From contig JBCBXA010000015.1 in assembly GCA_039816825.1 (NCBI GenBank), positions 1 through 45,654 on the forward strand: DNA of 45,654 nt, in the 5' to 3' direction. The translations under genes and the position numbers were made by a program. Position 1 is the first letter of the stretch, and each line of letters begins with the position of its first letter. Below the pieces are notes generated by a model. That model was not told the origin of the DNA and did not search any database. It was given only the letters and a program-made list of their open reading frames with translations. The stretch comes from JBCBXA01 sp039816825. GTDB taxonomy: Bacteria > Pseudomonadota > Alphaproteobacteria > Rhizobiales > Rhizobiaceae. Positions 35,007-42,470 of this stretch are shown one piece after another.

Positions 35007-36527
35007 ATGGCCATCACGTCACTATCCAGCTTTCTCGGGACCACGCTGACCGGTGCGACCGTTGATATGCGCAACGACATGCGAGCGCTCGAACGCCAAT
35101 TGGCCACGGGCAAGAAGGCGGACAATTACGCTGAGCTTGGCCATCAGCGGCGGCTTTCCGTGTCTTTCCGCCAGACGATCGCCCAGATCGACTCATGGTC
35201 TGAGTCGACGAAACTGGTCGATATGCGCGTCTCGATTGCCGATGTGACGCTGACGCGGATGCAGGATTTGCGGACGGACGCCAAAGCCGCCATCGACCCC
35301 TCCAACTTCACGCTTAATGGCGGGGGTAAAACCTCTGACCAACAGGTCGCCCAACTTCTGCTCGAGGAGTTCCACGCATTGCTTCAGAGCGATGTTGGTG
35401 GCCGTCACATTTTTGGAGGGCGTGAGGTCAACACCAACCCGGTCGAGGGGTTGAATAGCATTCTTTACGGAAACGGCACGCAGGCTGGCGTGAACACCTA
35501 TATCGATGAGCGCAGGCAGGCTGATCAGGGCGCGAACGGTCTGGGTCGACTGACGGTGCCCGCGCTGGGCGGCACCACCGTTTCCTTCCAGGGGGAAGCC
35601 CCAGGCAACATGCCATTCGGCGCGAAGATCACGTCCATCACGTCTGACACACCCGCCATGGTCTCTGCCTTCACGCCCCAGGCTGGCGCGGTGCCCGCTG
35701 CAGCATCGGTCAACTTTGCCGCCCAGCCCAATGTGGGTCAAAAGGTGCGCATTGAGTTCGAATTGCCCAATGGCGAGACGAACTTCATCGAACTGCGCGC
35801 CGACAACACCGTTTCAACGGACGACAGCACCTTCCAGATTGGGGCGACACCCGCCGATACGGCGCAGAACTTCAGGGACGTGCTTGAAAACCAGCTGCGC
35901 CTTCAGGCCAATTCTCACCTGGAAGCGGCGTCTTCGATACAGGCGGCTTACGAGTTCTTCCGGACCGGCAATGGCGCCGATCCGCAGCGCGTTGATGGGC
36001 CACCGCTTGCCACCGCCACGGCTCTCATGGCCGGAACGCCCGGCGATACAGTTCAGTGGTATCGCGGAGAGAACACGACGGAGAGCGCGCGGGAAGGGGC
36101 CGTCACACGGGTGGACCGCGAGCAGACGGTCTCCTACGGAATGCGCGCCAATGAAGATCCGTTTGCCTGGATGATGGCCCAGATGTCGGCTTTTGTGCTG
36201 GAAGACTTCTCCGGTGGCACCGTCGAGGACAAAAGCCGGCACACGGCTATGGCTGAGATGGTCAATCGCAACATGTCCGACAGGCCCGGCAATCCCCTGA
36301 TGGCCAGCATCCATATGGACATCACTGCCGCCAACCTTCAGGCCCAGCGTGCGTCGGAACGGCACGATCTGACGACCAAGCAATATAAAGACCTGGTCAG
36401 CGGCATTGAGGACGCCAACCAGGAGGAGACTGCCATCTCCATCCTCCGCCTCCAAACCCAGATGGAAGCCAGCTACACCGTGACTTCCAGGCTGAGCCAG
36501 TTGAGCCTGGTGAACTTCCTGGGGTAG
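35007..36527 (+). CDS. flgL: Flagellar hook-associated protein FlgL (HAP3)
   Basis: FlgL is the second hook-filament junction protein and resembles flagellin. The 506-residue product has the N-terminal ATGKKADNYAELG segment and a C-terminal LRLQTQMEASYTVTSRLSQLSLVNFLG. Unlike the 300-350 residues usual for FlgL it carries a long middle region (about residues 140-380) with beta-rich, Ala/Thr-rich sequence, probably exposed domains. It ends the plus-strand hook operon; I saw no terminator. Confidence 0.88.
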   Translation: MAITSLSSFLGTTLTGATVDMRNDMRALERQLATGKKADNYAELGHQRRLSVSFRQTIAQIDSWSESTKLVDMRVSIADVTLTRMQDLRTDAKAAIDPSNFTLNGGGKTSDQQVAQLLLEEFHALLQSDVGGRHIFGGREVNTNPVEGLNSILYGNGTQAGVNTYIDERRQADQGANGLGRLTVPALGGTTVSFQGEAPGNMPFGAKITSITSDTPAMVSAFTPQAGAVPAAASVNFAAQPNVGQKVRIEFELPNGETNFIELRADNTVSTDDSTFQIGATPADTAQNFRDVLENQLRLQANSHLEAASSIQAAYEFFRTGNGADPQRVDGPPLATATALMAGTPGDTVQWYRGENTTESAREGAVTRVDREQTVSYGMRANEDPFAWMMAQMSAFVLEDFSGGTVEDKSRHTAMAEMVNRNMSDRPGNPLMASIHMDITAANLQAQRASERHDLTTKQYKDLVSGIEDANQEETAISILRLQTQMEASYTVTSRLSQLSLVNFLG

Positions 36528-36845
36528 GGATCGGGCTGCTACAAGAGTGATTTGGCTCCAAGCGGCGCGGCCAAGGCGCGCTTCGAGCCCAAGTTGGGCA
36601 TTCGCTTTGCTGCGATAGATGCTTGCGCTCGTTTAGAAGGCTATGTGTGGAAGCAGCTTCAGTAGGCCTAAGGCATAACGTTAGAGCTTCTAGAAAACTG
36701 GCTAAGCCAGCGTCCAATTGGGGCTCAAACCCAACACACCCATCCAGCGGTTCCAATTCCACAAATGCATGGCCTTCTCATCGTTCCGAACGCCAAGAAT
36801 TAACCCGATTACGCCATGACTTCACTCAACGAATGGAGATCATGC
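36528..36845. other. Intergenic region with dispersed-repeat words
   Basis: No gene is seen. The stretch contains mixed-composition text rich in CGAGCCCAA/GGGCTCAAACC words, similar to the non-coding segments at 12340-12420 and 37870-38060, and appears to be decayed intergenic repeat sequence. Confidence 0.5.
36721..36736 (+). repeat. Dispersed intergenic word, copy 2
   Basis: GGGCTCAAACCCAACA is identical to 12399-12414 and lies in the non-coding stretch after flgL. Confidence 0.5.
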
Positions 36846-37664
36846 ATGCCGACCATTTTTATTGCAGAACATCACGACCAGGTTTTGGCCTTCTGGAAAG
36901 AACGTCACATGACGGACCTTGATGTCGTTCATTTCGATTTCCACTGCGACATGCGCGGCATCATGATCGACCGTAAGGCGGGCAATGCATTCTTTGTGTC
37001 TCATCAGGACACCACCTTTGTGGACAAGGGCAACTATCTGGCCCATGCCGTCATGGATGGGCGGGTCACAAAGCTGACCTGGGTGCTGAATGAGAATGCT
37101 GGCCGGCGCTGCGACACCGGGCCAGTGGTGGCGTACGAAAGCGACGCGCTGGCACCTCTTCTCCATCGCAAACACCAGCAGATCGGCGGTCGGAAAGTCC
37201 CTCTGACCTATCGACAATGCCTGGATGCTGATTGGGGCGGTATCGAGCTCGGCCAACAGCTGGACCTTGATTGGGATGCTCTTGCCTCCGTGACCTATGA
37301 TGAGGCGACACAGAAGAGATATATCGACGCCTTCCTGGCCAAGGACTTTCCGCACGTCCCAGACATCACATTTCTCGTCTATTCACCGGGTTACTCAAAC
37401 CCGGACCGCAGCCTGTTCCAGGCATTTAGCGAGGCTCTCGCAGAGAAGTTTGGCGCGCAGATTGAAACACTGCCTGGCGGCGATGCGTGGGACACCAACA
37501 GCCCCTATCAGCACTCCAGCCCCGGAAGGCAGCGCCTTAAGCGCATGATGCCCGGCATAGTGTCGGCGCAGATCAGCCGCATGAAAGCCATGGCAAAGCA
37601 CTGGATACGCCAGCGTGATACGAGGCATGATCTGGCCTTCTACGATGGCGCTGCACGCAACTAG
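36846..37664 (+). CDS. UPF0489-like protein with DxHxD motif
   Basis: The 272-residue protein looks like a member of the UPF0489 family (related to human C5orf22), assigned from memory. Near the N terminus VVHFDFHCDMRG gives a D31-x-H33-x-D35 motif reminiscent of the metal-binding sequences of arginase/deacetylase-fold enzymes. Other recognisable parts are LTWVLNENAG, VPLTYRQCLDADW and FLVYSPGYSNPDRSLF. No signal peptide or membrane segment. The ATG at 36846 has GGAGATC shortly upstream; an in-frame ATG at 36816 is less likely. It sits between the two flagellar blocks with no visible flagellar link. Function is unknown. Confidence 0.7.
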   Translation: MPTIFIAEHHDQVLAFWKERHMTDLDVVHFDFHCDMRGIMIDRKAGNAFFVSHQDTTFVDKGNYLAHAVMDGRVTKLTWVLNENAGRRCDTGPVVAYESDALAPLLHRKHQQIGGRKVPLTYRQCLDADWGGIELGQQLDLDWDALASVTYDEATQKRYIDAFLAKDFPHVPDITFLVYSPGYSNPDRSLFQAFSEALAEKFGAQIETLPGGDAWDTNSPYQHSSPGRQRLKRMMPGIVSAQISRMKAMAKHWIRQRDTRHDLAFYDGAARN

Positions 37665-37980
37665 GTTCAGGCCCCCAATCTCTTCCAGCGGCCTTTTTCA
37701 GAGCGGCTCTGTTTCTCACCTGCGGGCAAATTGATTCCCACGAATGCAACCGAATTAATGAGCTCTGACCCTACATAGCGCTCGCAGAACACACGCCTCT
37801 CGACCAAATTGCGAGCGTGTAGTGAGTGAGAAGCCAATCAAGGTACGCACCGCTGACAAATACGTCATGCTCCTATGCGGCTTTTCGGAGGAGCGAGTGA
37901 AAGCCGACGTCAGCGCCTGCTGGTCGGCGCAGCGGGGAACGCTCTTGCACCGGCAGCAAAGTCTCGCAAAGCGGAGGTCC

Positions 37981-37991
37981 GGTTTGAGCCC
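37981..37991 (-). repeat. Dispersed intergenic word, inverted partial copy
   Basis: GGTTTGAGCCC is the reverse complement of the first 11 bases of the word at 12399 and 36721. Confidence 0.35.
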
Positions 37992-38153
37992 ACTTTACCT
38001 GATGCTGCACTGAGCGCGGACGTCCGCTTCTCGGGGTGGAGCCAAAAACGTGAGAAACTCAATCAGAGTTTTGCCAAGGGTTTGTGACAAAAGATTTTAA
38101 TATTTCCGGTCTCAGCAACGCCTGTGACGAAAACGACCATTTTTGCCGTATCG

Positions 38154-38183
38154 GTATGGTGGGTAGTGACCTGCCCACCATAC
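38154..38183. repeat. Perfect 10-bp inverted repeat
   Basis: GTATGGTGGG (38154-38163) and CCCACCATAC (38174-38183) pair perfectly around a 10-base loop. It lies 39 bases downstream of the small membrane-protein gene on the minus strand. No T-run follows on either strand, so it may be a Rho-type end, an RNA-stabilising hairpin or a protein site. Confidence 0.7.
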
Positions 38184-38222
38184 ACTTATGGATTTGTTGA
38201 TGGGAGAGCTCGCGCCGGTCAG

Positions 38223-38399
38223 TTACCCTCGAACGGCCAGCGCTAGATATAAGACAGCGGCCGCCAAGCCACCAATATCTTTTTCCACGAAGTGCAGGCT
38301 CACTCCTCCATAAGCAAGGAACAATAGTCCATAAAGGCATTGATGGCTCATGGCTATGTGCACTGCCGTGCAGAGCTTTATACGTAGGCGTTCTAACAT
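38223..38399 (-). CDS. Small membrane protein, 58 residues
   Basis: The frame starts MLERLRIKLC, ends LYLALAVRG and stops with TAA. It has two hydrophobic stretches, about residues 21-35 (CLYGLLFLAYGGVSL) and 42-56 (IGGLAAAVLYLALAV), joined by a short charged turn, so a two-helix hairpin membrane protein is likely. The start is well supported: AAAAGGAG at complement 38407-38414 lies seven bases before the ATG. It is divergent from the HTH gene at 38507, sharing a 107-bp control region. I recognise no family. A small hydrophobic protein next to an XRE regulator recalls toxin or holin cassettes, but that is only an analogy. Confidence 0.6.
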   Translation of the reverse strand: MLERLRIKLCTAVHIAMSHQCLYGLLFLAYGGVSLHFVEKDIGGLAAAVLYLALAVRG

Positions 38400-38506
38400 T
38401 GAACTACTCCTTTTGGTTGAGTGCTAGTTCCGGGATCAGCTAAGGTGCGCGAGACAACCTTGGAGGAAATTGAGGATGGAGGAGTTGGTGAAAAGTTGTG
38501 GGGTGA

Positions 38507-38743
38507 GTGCTATTGGCTGATCGGGTTCCTTTCGGAGAGGTCTTTGGTGAAATGGTGCGCGCGAAGCGCCGCGAGTTGAAAATCACTCAGGAGACCATGG
38601 CGGAGGAGCTCTTTGGGGCAGCAGACAGAAAAGGTGACATATCACGCCTCGAGAACGGCAAGACTCCTCGTCCGCAACCCTCCACAGTACAAAGGATTGC
38701 GGATTATCTCGGTTTGTCTTCGGATGAGATTGATCGTCGATCA
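38507..38743 (+). pseudogene. XRE-family HTH regulator, 3' end lost at IS junction
   Basis: About 79 codons of a Cro/CI-type helix-turn-helix protein remain: VPFGEVFGEMVRAKRRELKI, then the HTH around TQETMAEELFGAADRKGDISRLENG. The start is uncertain: GTG at 38507, TTG at 38513 or ATG at 38552. At codon 80 the frame runs into the end of the IS and reads 15 unrelated residues to a stop at 38788. In related alphaproteobacterial proteins such an HTH is, as I recall, often followed by a TPR region, and a TPR-like fragment on the same strand resumes beyond the IS (39525-40025). Confidence 0.65.
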
Positions 38744-39486
38744 TGTCTAGCCCCCCATGTCTGGGCCAGTGATTTGCGGTTTCTCTAGTAAGGTTTCTGG
38801 CACGGGTGGCCGCATGTTGAGCGCCTGATGCGGTCGGGTGTGATTGTACTGTTTGAGCCAGTAATTGATGACGATCTGCGCCTGCTCGGTGGTTGTGAAC
38901 CATTCCGCGTTCAGAACCTCTCGACGCAGTGTTCCGTTGAAGCGTTCGTTGTATCCGTTCTCCCAGGGTGATCCCGGATAGATGCGGATCGGCTTGATGC
39001 CGACGCGTCGAAGCCAGTGCTGTAGTGCTTCGGCCGCGAACTCTGGTCCGTTATCTGATCGGATGTACTCTGGTGCGCCGTGGCTCAGGAGCAGCGGATA
39101 GAGCGCTTCGAGGACATCGTCGGCTCCCATCTTAGTGCGAACCTTCACTGCCAGGGCCTGCCGTGTGAACTCGTCCAGGACGGTTAGCATCTTGTAGCCC
39201 TGTCCGTTGCTGAGCTTGTCGTGGACGAAGTCGATGGCCCAGACATGGTTCGGATGNNNNNNNNNNTGCGGCCCACGCATTCGGATGATCGAGCTGTCCT
39301 TGTGATAGAGTCGTTTGCGCTTCTTGTGCCGCCGCGGAAGCTGCAATCCTTCCTCGCGCCAGAGCCGCTCGACCTTCTTGTGATTGACCTTCCAGCCTTC
39401 AACGCCAAGCAGCTCGGTGACCTTGCGATAGCCATATCGGCCGTACTGCTTCGCCAACCGGATCAGAGCAAGCCGCAGTGCGTCGC
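38744..39486 (-). mobile_element. Truncated IS3-family element with orfB remnant and assembly gap
   Basis: The minus-strand frame 38747-39486 encodes an IS3-family (IS407-like group) transposase OrfB with the integrase core: HPNHVWAIDFVHD (first Asp), RSDNGPEF (second Asp), and the catalytic Glu in PGSPWENGYNERFNG. The 3' end of orfB coincides with an IS terminus beginning TGTCTAGCCCC at 38744. The other end is missing: orfB begins abruptly at DALRLALIRLAKQYGRYGYRK, with no orfA and no second terminal repeat. Ten Ns inside (39257-39266) interrupt the frame. The element is not autonomous as assembled. Confidence 0.85.
39257..39266. other. Assembly gap (10 N)
   Basis: Ten ambiguous bases lie inside the transposase between IRMRGP and HPNHVW. 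The run is probably a placeholder of unknown length, placed where contigs meet in a repeated IS. Gene order across this point is therefore an assembly inference. Confidence 0.98.
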
Positions 39487-39524
39487 AGCCAGCCAGATAA
39501 GAGGATTTTGGCTAGAACGCTTAG

Positions 39525-40025
39525 AATTTTGCCGCACTCCTAGTCGCAAAATCAGAAATCGTGAGCGACAAGGAAAAAGGTGCAACCCTCACCAAATCAA
39601 TTGACCTCAATCGATCTGCTCTGGATGCGTTTTCGCCAGAAAATGACCCGATGGAGTACGCTACTACCTGTATGAATCTTGCCATATGTTTAGAGACCCT
39701 GGCTATGAGAGTTGGCGCTCCTAGAGGTAAGAAACTCTTGGGAGAAGCCGAACAGGCATATTCGTCGTGCCTGAAAATTTTTGAGAAGGAAAAGTATGCT
39801 GCTCAGTGGGCAATGACTCAAGAAAACCTCGCTCTACTAAGTGAGGAAATTGCAGAGTCTAGCCATGGCTGTGAGGCAATCACATCCATTGACGCAGGTA
39901 TAATACATCTCAAAAACGCACTAACGGTTTATGATGTTGAGCATACTCCTATCCGATACGATCATGTCATGAAGGTAATGGATAGATTGAAAGCGAAACG
40001 AAACGACCTGAGCAAGACTGCCTAA
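39525..40025 (+). pseudogene. TPR-like protein fragment, 5' end lost
   Basis: The open frame runs from 39525 (after a stop at 39522) to TAA-like end at 40025, about 166 codons; an internal GTG at 39561 is a possible start but no good ribosome site precedes it. Two helical repeats resemble TPRs: the first around SIDLNRSALDAFSPENDPMEYATTCMNLA, the second around AYSSCLKIFEKEKYAAQWAMTQENLALL. The DNA is more AT-rich than the flagellar genes. Start loss beside a truncated IS and the same strand as the HTH fragment suggest both are pieces of one HTH-TPR gene, though the intervening gap means they could also be unrelated. Confidence 0.55.
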
Positions 40026-40157
40026 CATGATCCACTGCCCCTTCTCTGCCTTTTGAACGGTTGTGCTTGGGGTTTAAGACCCCGTCAAAAACGACCTTTT
40101 GTGACACGGCCCATCATCCAAAGCAGTCATTGGTGCCTTCGCCGCCAAAGGGCGCTT

Positions 40158-40174
40158 CGTCCGCAGAGCGGACG
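40158..40174. repeat. Short hairpin CGTCCGC-N3-GCGGACG
   Basis: CGTCCGC (40158-40164) pairs with GCGGACG (40168-40174) around AGA. It lies in the 211-bp non-coding region after flaF on the minus strand. The GTCCGC/GCGGAC word recurs as the palindrome at 38017-38028. No T-run follows, so it is not a classical terminator. Confidence 0.5.
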
Positions 40175-40236
40175 TCGCGCGCCAGCAAGGCTCCGCGCTC
40201 AATATCAAGAGTGAATCTCTGCTGCCTGAGGAAAAC

Positions 40237-40617
40237 CTACCCGTTTCCGCGCAGTCCCTCAGCCAGATTTTTATTAATCGAGATCAGCGTGTTGAGCTTC
40301 TCCGGTGCCGGGTTGGCCAGCACGCCCAGAGAATGGCGGAACACGAAGTTGGCAATGTTCACGATGTTGGACTTGATGTTGTCCGGTAGAGGATTGTCCT
40401 GCTTGGTCGTGCCAGTGAGCAGGATCGTCCAAAGCTTGCGATTGTAGGACAGGGCGTCTTCCAGCTCGCTGCTGGGCATTGGCAAATCGTCCCAGCGCTG
40501 TTGGATGTCTTGCAAGCGCATGGCGGCTTTCACCAGCACCTGCGCTTCGAGAGACCGCGGGTCAGTCCCCCGCTGGCTCGTCGACTGGTACGCTTGTGCC
40601 GCTGCCTGATTGTACAT
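40237..40617 (-). CDS. flaF: Flagellar biosynthesis regulator FlaF
   Basis: The 126-residue cytosolic protein matches FlaF, which is needed for flagellin production and secretion and works against FlbT in Caulobacter. Typical parts are the N-terminal AAAQAYQSTSQRGTDPRSLEAQVL, the central NRKLWTILLTGTTKQDNPLPDNIKSNIVNIANFV, and the C-terminal INKNLAEGL. Its start lies 56 bp inside the 3' end of flbT, so the two are translationally linked. Confidence 0.93.
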   Translation of the reverse strand: MYNQAAAQAYQSTSQRGTDPRSLEAQVLVKAAMRLQDIQQRWDDLPMPSSELEDALSYNRKLWTILLTGTTKQDNPLPDNIKSNIVNIANFVFRHSLGVLANPAPEKLNTLISINKNLAEGLRGNG

Positions 40618-40993
40618 GCTCTAACAATGCCCCCTCATACGCGATCAACCCTCGCGCCACCTTCAGGGCTTTGTAGAACGACCCAGTTAAAATCTGGTTG
40701 TTGATCTCATCCACTATGGGGCGGGTGGAGGGAGCGGCGTCTGTCAGCTCGCTGATGAGGGAGAAATAGCTGTCCTGAAAGCCGCTAATATCGTTCTTGA
40801 GATACATCATCTGCACGGCCAGGTAGACCTGTTGGGCAGGCGTTGAGGCAGTTTCGGGCGTCAGAACGTCCTTCTCACGCAGGATTGGCTGCTCGCCATC
40901 GATAAGCAGTCGAGCGCGCTGATCGCCATTGGTGATCAGGCTCTCGCCAATGATGATGCGTTCGCCGGGCTTGAGTTCAACTTTAAGCGCCAT
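40562..40993 (-). CDS. flbT: Flagellin mRNA regulator FlbT
   Basis: FlbT is a post-transcriptional repressor that binds flagellin mRNA leaders in Caulobacter. The 143-residue protein has the N-terminal LKVELKPGERIIIGESLITNGDQRARLLIDGEQPILREKD pattern and the AQQVYLAVQMMYL segment of the family, plus a C-terminal KALKVARGLIAYE helix. It follows the first flagellin by 56 bp on the same strand and overlaps flaF. Its presence suggests that flagellin leaders upstream are translation-controlled. Confidence 0.93.
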   Translation of the reverse strand: MALKVELKPGERIIIGESLITNGDQRARLLIDGEQPILREKDVLTPETASTPAQQVYLAVQMMYLKNDISGFQDSYFSLISELTDAAPSTRPIVDEINNQILTGSFYKALKVARGLIAYEGALLEHVQSGSGTSVPVDEPAGD

Positions 40994-41049
40994 GGTGCAA
41001 TCCTTGCGTAAGTGGCGTTAGCGAGGGCAGGGCTAGTTCGCCCCGGCCC

Positions 41050-42234
41050 CTAGCCGAAGAGTCGTAGGACGGACTGTTCCGACTGCGTGGTCAGCGACAA
41101 TGCCGTCTGGCTGAGCTGCTGACGGGTCTGCAAGGTCAGCAAGTTCGCGGATTCTTCATTGATGTCGGCGAGCACCAGCTTGCCGGAGCCTTCTTCCAGA
41201 TGGTTTGTCATCTGCTGGGCGAAGTCTTGGCGGCTCTCAATGGTGGTTAGGTTGGTGCCGAAGCGACCGGCTTGCGCGCGGATCGATTGCAGGGCTTCGC
41301 GCACCGCATTCATGGTCGTGCGAATTTCTGCGTCATTGATCCATTCGGGAACCTGCAGCACGCCGCCCACGGTCGGCGGTGTCACGTTGGCCGGCGTCCA
41401 TGCCGCAGCTGCAGCTGGTGGTGTACGATCCTGAAAGTTGACGCTCTCAGCCGTATTGATCGTGAATTGAGCCGTAGTCTCATCATAGCTCATTTTGACA
41501 TTTGGAAACGCCGAGTTCACCTCGTTGACGAAGTCAGCGACGGTCATGTCGTCTTCGATTGTGATGGTCGCGGTCATGCCAGACTGCACGCCGGTCAGGA
41601 TGAACTCGTCACCAACGGCGAAGTCAGCGGATGTGTTGATCAGGGCCGAGGATTCGTTGGCTGGCGTCGTGGCAGCCAGAGCCTGAGTTGCAGAGCCTTG
41701 GGTCAATTCCACCAGCGGGCCAAGGCTGAAGGCCGTTGCCACGTCGGTATAGTCCACCGCATCCACACGAATGCGGTTTGTGAAGTCTTCGTTGAAGTAG
41801 ACCGAAAGATCGTTGCCAGCCCCTTCAAGGAGGTTTTTGCCGTTATATCCGGCGTCCTCAGCAACCTTGGAGATCTGGACGAGCAGCTCATTGTACTGCT
41901 CGGCGAACTCAGCGCGGATAAAGCCGTCATTGGATTGGATAGCCTGGTTGGCCTTCGCCTTCACCGTTTCAATCATGTTGGTGATGGTTGTTATGGCGCT
42001 GTCGGCGGCCTTCATCACCTGAATGGCCTGACCCATATCGTCGAGGATGTTGTCGAGATCGGCTGCCCGCATCTCCAGCCCTTGCGAAGTGAAGTAGTTG
42101 GCTGGATCGTCAAGCGCCGTGTTGACCTTCAAGCCAGTGGCCAGCCGGTTCTCCACCGTCTGCATGTCCTTTGCGATCCCCTGCATGGTCAGCAGGTTAG
42201 AGCGGACACCAGCGCTGAGATATACGTTCGCCAT
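41050..42234 (-). CDS. Flagellin with inserted middle domain (394 aa)
   Basis: This flagellin has the N-terminal coiled-coil MANVYLSAGVRSNLLTMQGIAKDMQTVENRLATGLKV and DDPANYFTSQGLEMRA motif, and the C-terminal NEESANLLTLQTRQQLSQTALSLTTQSEQSVLRLFG. It is about 100-120 residues longer than its two paralogues here, with an extra middle section (about residues 170-300) rich in Ala, Thr and Asp that should form surface D2/D3-type domains. AGGATGGGG precedes the ATG. It lies nearest flbT-flaF. Confidence 0.93.
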   Translation of the reverse strand: MANVYLSAGVRSNLLTMQGIAKDMQTVENRLATGLKVNTALDDPANYFTSQGLEMRAADLDNILDDMGQAIQVMKAADSAITTITNMIETVKAKANQAIQSNDGFIRAEFAEQYNELLVQISKVAEDAGYNGKNLLEGAGNDLSVYFNEDFTNRIRVDAVDYTDVATAFSLGPLVELTQGSATQALAATTPANESSALINTSADFAVGDEFILTGVQSGMTATITIEDDMTVADFVNEVNSAFPNVKMSYDETTAQFTINTAESVNFQDRTPPAAAAAWTPANVTPPTVGGVLQVPEWINDAEIRTTMNAVREALQSIRAQAGRFGTNLTTIESRQDFAQQMTNHLEEGSGKLVLADINEESANLLTLQTRQQLSQTALSLTTQSEQSVLRLFG

Positions 42235-42307
42235 TGGTCGGTCCCCATCCTGGCCGTTTGGCCCAATTCTTGGTTTGCGGACGCAGATACATTGCGCCCG
42301 CGCAGTT

Positions 42308-42350
42308 ATGGTTAATGGACCTTCGCAAAATACGGCTAACAGGTGGTTAA
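42308..42350 (-). promoter_or_regulatory. CtrA-like sites upstream of the long flagellin
   Basis: On the minus strand TTAA-CCACCTG-TTAG (complement 42336-42350) fits the CtrA full site TTAA-N7-TTAA with one mismatch, and TTAACCAT (complement 42308-42315) fits the half-site. Both lie 74-116 bp before the flagellin ATG. CtrA controls motility genes in many alphaproteobacteria. Confidence 0.5.
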
Positions 42351-42419
42351 CAGCCCAACGCTTTCCATAGGGCAGAAATAGCGAGCGTATTCAGACGTTT
42401 GTTTACCTCCGCAGAAACG

Positions 42420-42447
42420 AAAAAGGCCCGGCACACGGCCAGGCCTT
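42420..42447 (-). terminator. Rho-independent terminator after the 272-aa flagellin
   Basis: On the minus strand AGGCCTGGC and GCCGGGCCT (complement 42438-42446 and 42424-42432) pair with one wobble around five bases, followed by TTTTTCG. It is about 24 bases past the flagellin stop. Confidence 0.85.
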
Positions 42448-42470
42448 CTTCTAGAATTCTGCCCCTGGGC

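Larger units (their letters stand above)
37665..38222. other. Intergenic region of the accessory island
   Basis: I see no convincing gene in this 558-bp stretch. Small frames exist (for example from 37822 and 37875) but they run through repeat-like DNA and lack good ribosome sites. It contains a possible AGGCC-N16-GGCCT stem followed by T5 at 37669-37698, a weak terminator for the gene before it; a perfect 12-bp palindrome GCGGACGTCCGC at 38017-38028; the inverted dispersed word at 37981; and a strong hairpin at 38154-38183. Confidence 0.5.

Noticed and set aside
37822..38087. Two short frames in the island (from 37822 and 37875)
   Set aside because: They lie in repeat-like DNA, overlap each other in different frames and lack good ribosome sites.
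38059..38340. 93-codon minus-strand frame
   Set aside because: The overlapping 58-residue frame has a far better ribosome site and a membrane-protein pattern, so this one is probably its shadow.
40061..40447. 128-codon plus-strand frame over the end of flaF
   Set aside because: It overlaps flaF antisense and begins in non-coding repeat-like DNA.
41272..42315. 347-codon plus-strand frame opposite the long flagellin
   Set aside because: Antisense of a flagellin with intact N- and C-terminal motifs.
42355..42372. Sigma-54-like site before the long flagellin
   Set aside because: Minus-strand TGGAAAGCGTTGGGCT has the spacing but poor agreement in both halves; CtrA-like sites are the better explanation.
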